From the NCBI GenBank assembly GCA_003696705.1, contig RFGD01000169.1:1-7944 (forward strand): a DNA stretch of 7,944 bases. Reading direction: 5' to 3'. Within the stretch, counting starts at the first letter, position 1. Each line of letters opens with the position of its first letter. The notes beneath the pieces are model-generated. The model worked only from the letters and a program-made list of their open reading frames with translations, was not told the DNA's origin and did no database searches. Shown piece after piece: positions 6,470-7,944 of this stretch. Position numbers and translations under genes: made by a program. The stretch comes from Alphaproteobacteria bacterium (GTDB lineage: Bacteria > Pseudomonadota > Alphaproteobacteria > Rhodobacterales > Rhodobacteraceae).

Positions 6470-7671
6470 TCCGCACCGAAAAGGGTGCCGTCCATGGCCC
6501 GGCGCGCCAGCGTCATGGCCGAGGCGCGCAGGCGCGGCACAAGCCCGCCGCGGGGCACCGCGGCCTCGGCGACAAGGGGGCGGCGCACCTCGCCGATGGA
6601 GGCGATGCTCATCACCAGTTCGCCGATGCGCTGGCCCTTGGCGACGGGCGCCTCGACGGGGGCGTCATAGACGATCCGGGCCTCGATGGCGTCCTTCTGG
6701 CTGGCCGGGACCAGGACCGAAAGGTCGTCGGCAAGGACGAGACCGACGGTCGGCACCTCGCCGATCCAGACAGGCGCGGTCGCCAGCCGTTCACCGGCGC
6801 GGGCGACCGTCTTGACGGCGAACTGATGGAAGGCCCAGTTGAGGATACGCTCGCTTTCTTCGGCGCGGGCGCGCACGTCGGGAAGTCCCATCAGGACGAA
6901 GGTCACGCGCCGGTCGCCGCGCACCGCCGACCCGACAAGGCCATAGCCCGCTTCCTCGGTATGGCCGGTCTTGAGACCATCAGCCCCGATGCCAAGGCCC
7001 AGAAGCGGGTTGCGGTTGCGTTGCGTGATCCCGGCCCAGGTGAATTCACGCTGGGAAAAATGCGGGTAGAGGTCCGGGAACTCTTCGACCATGCGCACGG
7101 CAAGCCGGCCCAGGTCCTCGGCGCTCATGCGGTGTTCGGGGTGGGGCCAGCCCGAGGCATTGGCGAAATGCGCGTGGCGCAGGCCAAGCGCCCGGGCGCG
7201 CTCGTTCATGATCGCGACGAAGGCTTCCTCGGTGCCGGCAAGCCCCTCGGCCACGGTGACACAGGCGTCATTGCCCGAATGGACGATGATCCCGGGGATG
7301 AGGTCGCGGACAGCGACGCGTTCGCCCTCGCGCAGGAACATCTTGGACCCGCCCATCGCCTGGGCCGCCGCCGAGACGCGGAAGGTCGTGTCGAGGGTCA
7401 CGCGGCCGTCCTCGAGCGCTTCGAACAGAAGGTCGAGCGTCATGAGCTTCGACATGGACGCCGGCGGCAGGGGGACGTCCGCGTTCTTGGCCATGAGGAC
7501 CGTGCGCGTCTTGTGGTCGAACACCCAGGCGGCGCGGGCACGGGTCTCGAATGCGGCGGCCGGAAGGCTCGCGGCGATCACGACGACCAGCGCGGCCATG
7601 GCCGCGACAAGGCCAAGGATCGCCCGGCGGGTGGGATGGCGCACGGGCAAGGGGGGCGTTCTGTCGGTCAT
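6466..7671 (-). CDS. D-alanyl-D-alanine carboxypeptidase, PBP5/DacA type
   Basis: Periplasmic low-molecular-weight penicillin-binding protein that removes the terminal D-Ala of peptidoglycan pentapeptides and so limits cross-linking. The 401 residues begin with a basic N-region (to Arg16), a hydrophobic core (17-35) and a likely signal peptidase site after PAAA at 37-40. The serine-peptidase S11 motifs are complete: SxxK as SMSK at 72-75 (catalytic Ser72, Lys75), SGN at 132-134, and KTGH at 234-237. The beta-rich PBP5 C-terminal domain occupies about 280-370. The last 25 residues contain several Arg in a helix-like stretch (380-391) that could anchor the protein to the membrane surface, as in E. 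coli DacA. A dacA, dacC or dacD-type subfamily cannot be told apart by eye, so no symbol is given. The start has a good AGAGAGG six bases upstream. It lies 39 bases after the SPOR gene and overlaps tmk by four bases. Confidence 0.95.
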   Translation of the reverse strand: MTDRTPPLPVRHPTRRAILGLVAAMAALVVVIAASLPAAAFETRARAAWVFDHKTRTVLMAKNADVPLPPASMSKLMTLDLLFEALEDGRVTLDTTFRVSAAAQAMGGSKMFLREGERVAVRDLIPGIIVHSGNDACVTVAEGLAGTEEAFVAIMNERARALGLRHAHFANASGWPHPEHRMSAEDLGRLAVRMVEEFPDLYPHFSQREFTWAGITQRNRNPLLGLGIGADGLKTGHTEEAGYGLVGSAVRGDRRVTFVLMGLPDVRARAEESERILNWAFHQFAVKTVARAGERLATAPVWIGEVPTVGLVLADDLSVLVPASQKDAIEARIVYDAPVEAPVAKGQRIGELVMSIASIGEVRRPLVAEAAVPRGGLVPRLRASAMTLARRAMDGTLFGAE

Positions 7672-7677
7672 GGGCGG

Positions 7678-7684
7678 CCTCTCT
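7678..7684 (-). promoter_or_regulatory. Ribosome binding site of the carboxypeptidase gene
   Basis: AGAGAGG on the minus strand, six bases before the ATG at 7671, in the 39-base gap after the SPOR gene. It is the best Shine-Dalgarno match in the window and fixes the start, leaving the full signal peptide. I see no clear promoter in this gap, so the gene is probably transcribed from upstream. Confidence 0.7.
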
Positions 7685-7710
7685 CGTTCGGCTCGGGCGG
7701 CAGTCTCTCG

Positions 7711-7944
7711 TCAGTCGGTCACGAAATAGGCGTCGGTGAAGCCAAGCTCTCGCACCTTGCGCAGGATTGCGGCGCGGTCGGAAGCGGTCATGGCCGGGCC
7801 GATGACGACGCGCCAGAAGCGCTTGCCCTGAGAGCGCTGGGCAAGGATCGTGGGCACGACGCCGTTGCGACGCAAGAGCTCGGCCGTGCGACGGGCGTTG
7901 TCCTCGATCGAGAAGATGCCGACCTGGATGAACGGCTTTTCAAG
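7711..7944 (-). CDS. SPOR-domain protein (C-terminal part; 5' end outside window)
   Basis: Only the last 77 codons are present, ending with TGA at 7713-7711; the gene enters from the right edge. The fragment is essentially one SPOR domain. It opens with EKPFIQVGIFS (2-12), followed by a helix ARRTAELLRRNG (17-28), a second strand pair ending GKRFWRVVIGP (40-50), a second helix (54-67) and a last strand (DAYFVTD). SPOR domains bind glycan strands stripped of stem peptides and direct proteins to the division septum. The rest of the protein is not visible. It could be an RlpA-like lytic transglycosylase, common beside this carboxypeptidase gene in related bacteria as far as I recall, or another secreted septal protein. 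Its place 39 bases before the carboxypeptidase gene supports a cell-wall role. Confidence 0.9.
   Translation of the reverse strand, partial: LEKPFIQVGIFSIEDNARRTAELLRRNGVVPTILAQRSQGKRFWRVVIGPAMTASDRAAILRKVRELGFTDAYFVTD

Noticed and set aside
5216..6670. 484-codon plus-strand open frame antisense to holB, tmk and the end of the carboxypeptidase gene
   Set aside because: Its product is extremely Arg/Ser/Pro-rich with no recognisable domain, and it crosses three genes with intact motifs on the other strand. It is a by-product of GC-biased third positions.
7672..7710. Possible promoter between the SPOR gene and the carboxypeptidase gene
   Set aside because: The 39 bases contain a ribosome binding site but no convincing -35/-10 pair, so cotranscription with the SPOR gene is the simpler reading.

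Overview
The window is a gene-dense, GC-rich stretch of an alphaproteobacterial chromosome, most likely from the Rhodobacterales (Rhodobacter/Paracoccus/Rhodovulum-like). That assignment is an inference. It rests on strongly GC-biased codon use, on the type of polyamine-family ABC permeases, and on the gene order SPOR protein - D-Ala-D-Ala carboxypeptidase - tmk - holB - tatD - metallo-beta-lactamase-fold hydrolase. I see no tRNA, rRNA, CRISPR array, insertion sequence, phage gene or attachment site. No stretch longer than about 40 bases lacks a gene.

Left part (1-2102, plus strand): the end of an ABC importer operon of the spermidine/putrescine (PotB/PotC) type. The first permease runs off the left edge. 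The second follows 3 bases after its stop and is complete at 404 residues, far longer than a classical PotC. The extra length is an N-terminal membrane region of about 125 residues with two regular every-fourth-residue glycine repeats. The ATPase and the substrate-binding protein are not in the window and probably lie further left.

Right part (2143-7944, minus strand): one tightly packed co-directional cluster, read from right to left. It encodes a SPOR-domain protein (only its C-terminal 77 residues are present), a D-alanyl-D-alanine carboxypeptidase, thymidylate kinase, the DNA polymerase III delta' subunit, a TatD-family metal-dependent hydrolase, a PhnP-like metallo-beta-lactamase-fold hydrolase, and an AEC-family membrane carrier. 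The junctions are 39 bases, a 4-base overlap, an 8-base overlap, 14 bases, 4 bases and 0 bases, so it is very probably one transcription unit with translational coupling. It joins peptidoglycan remodelling (SPOR, carboxypeptidase) to DNA synthesis (dTTP supply, clamp loading) and ends in less well understood hydrolases and a carrier.

The two transcription units converge across 40 bases (2103-2142) with no recognisable intrinsic terminator. The window is mostly ordinary housekeeping DNA. The observation most worth following is the glycine-zipper extension on the second permease. I found no convincing evidence of a new multi-gene system.
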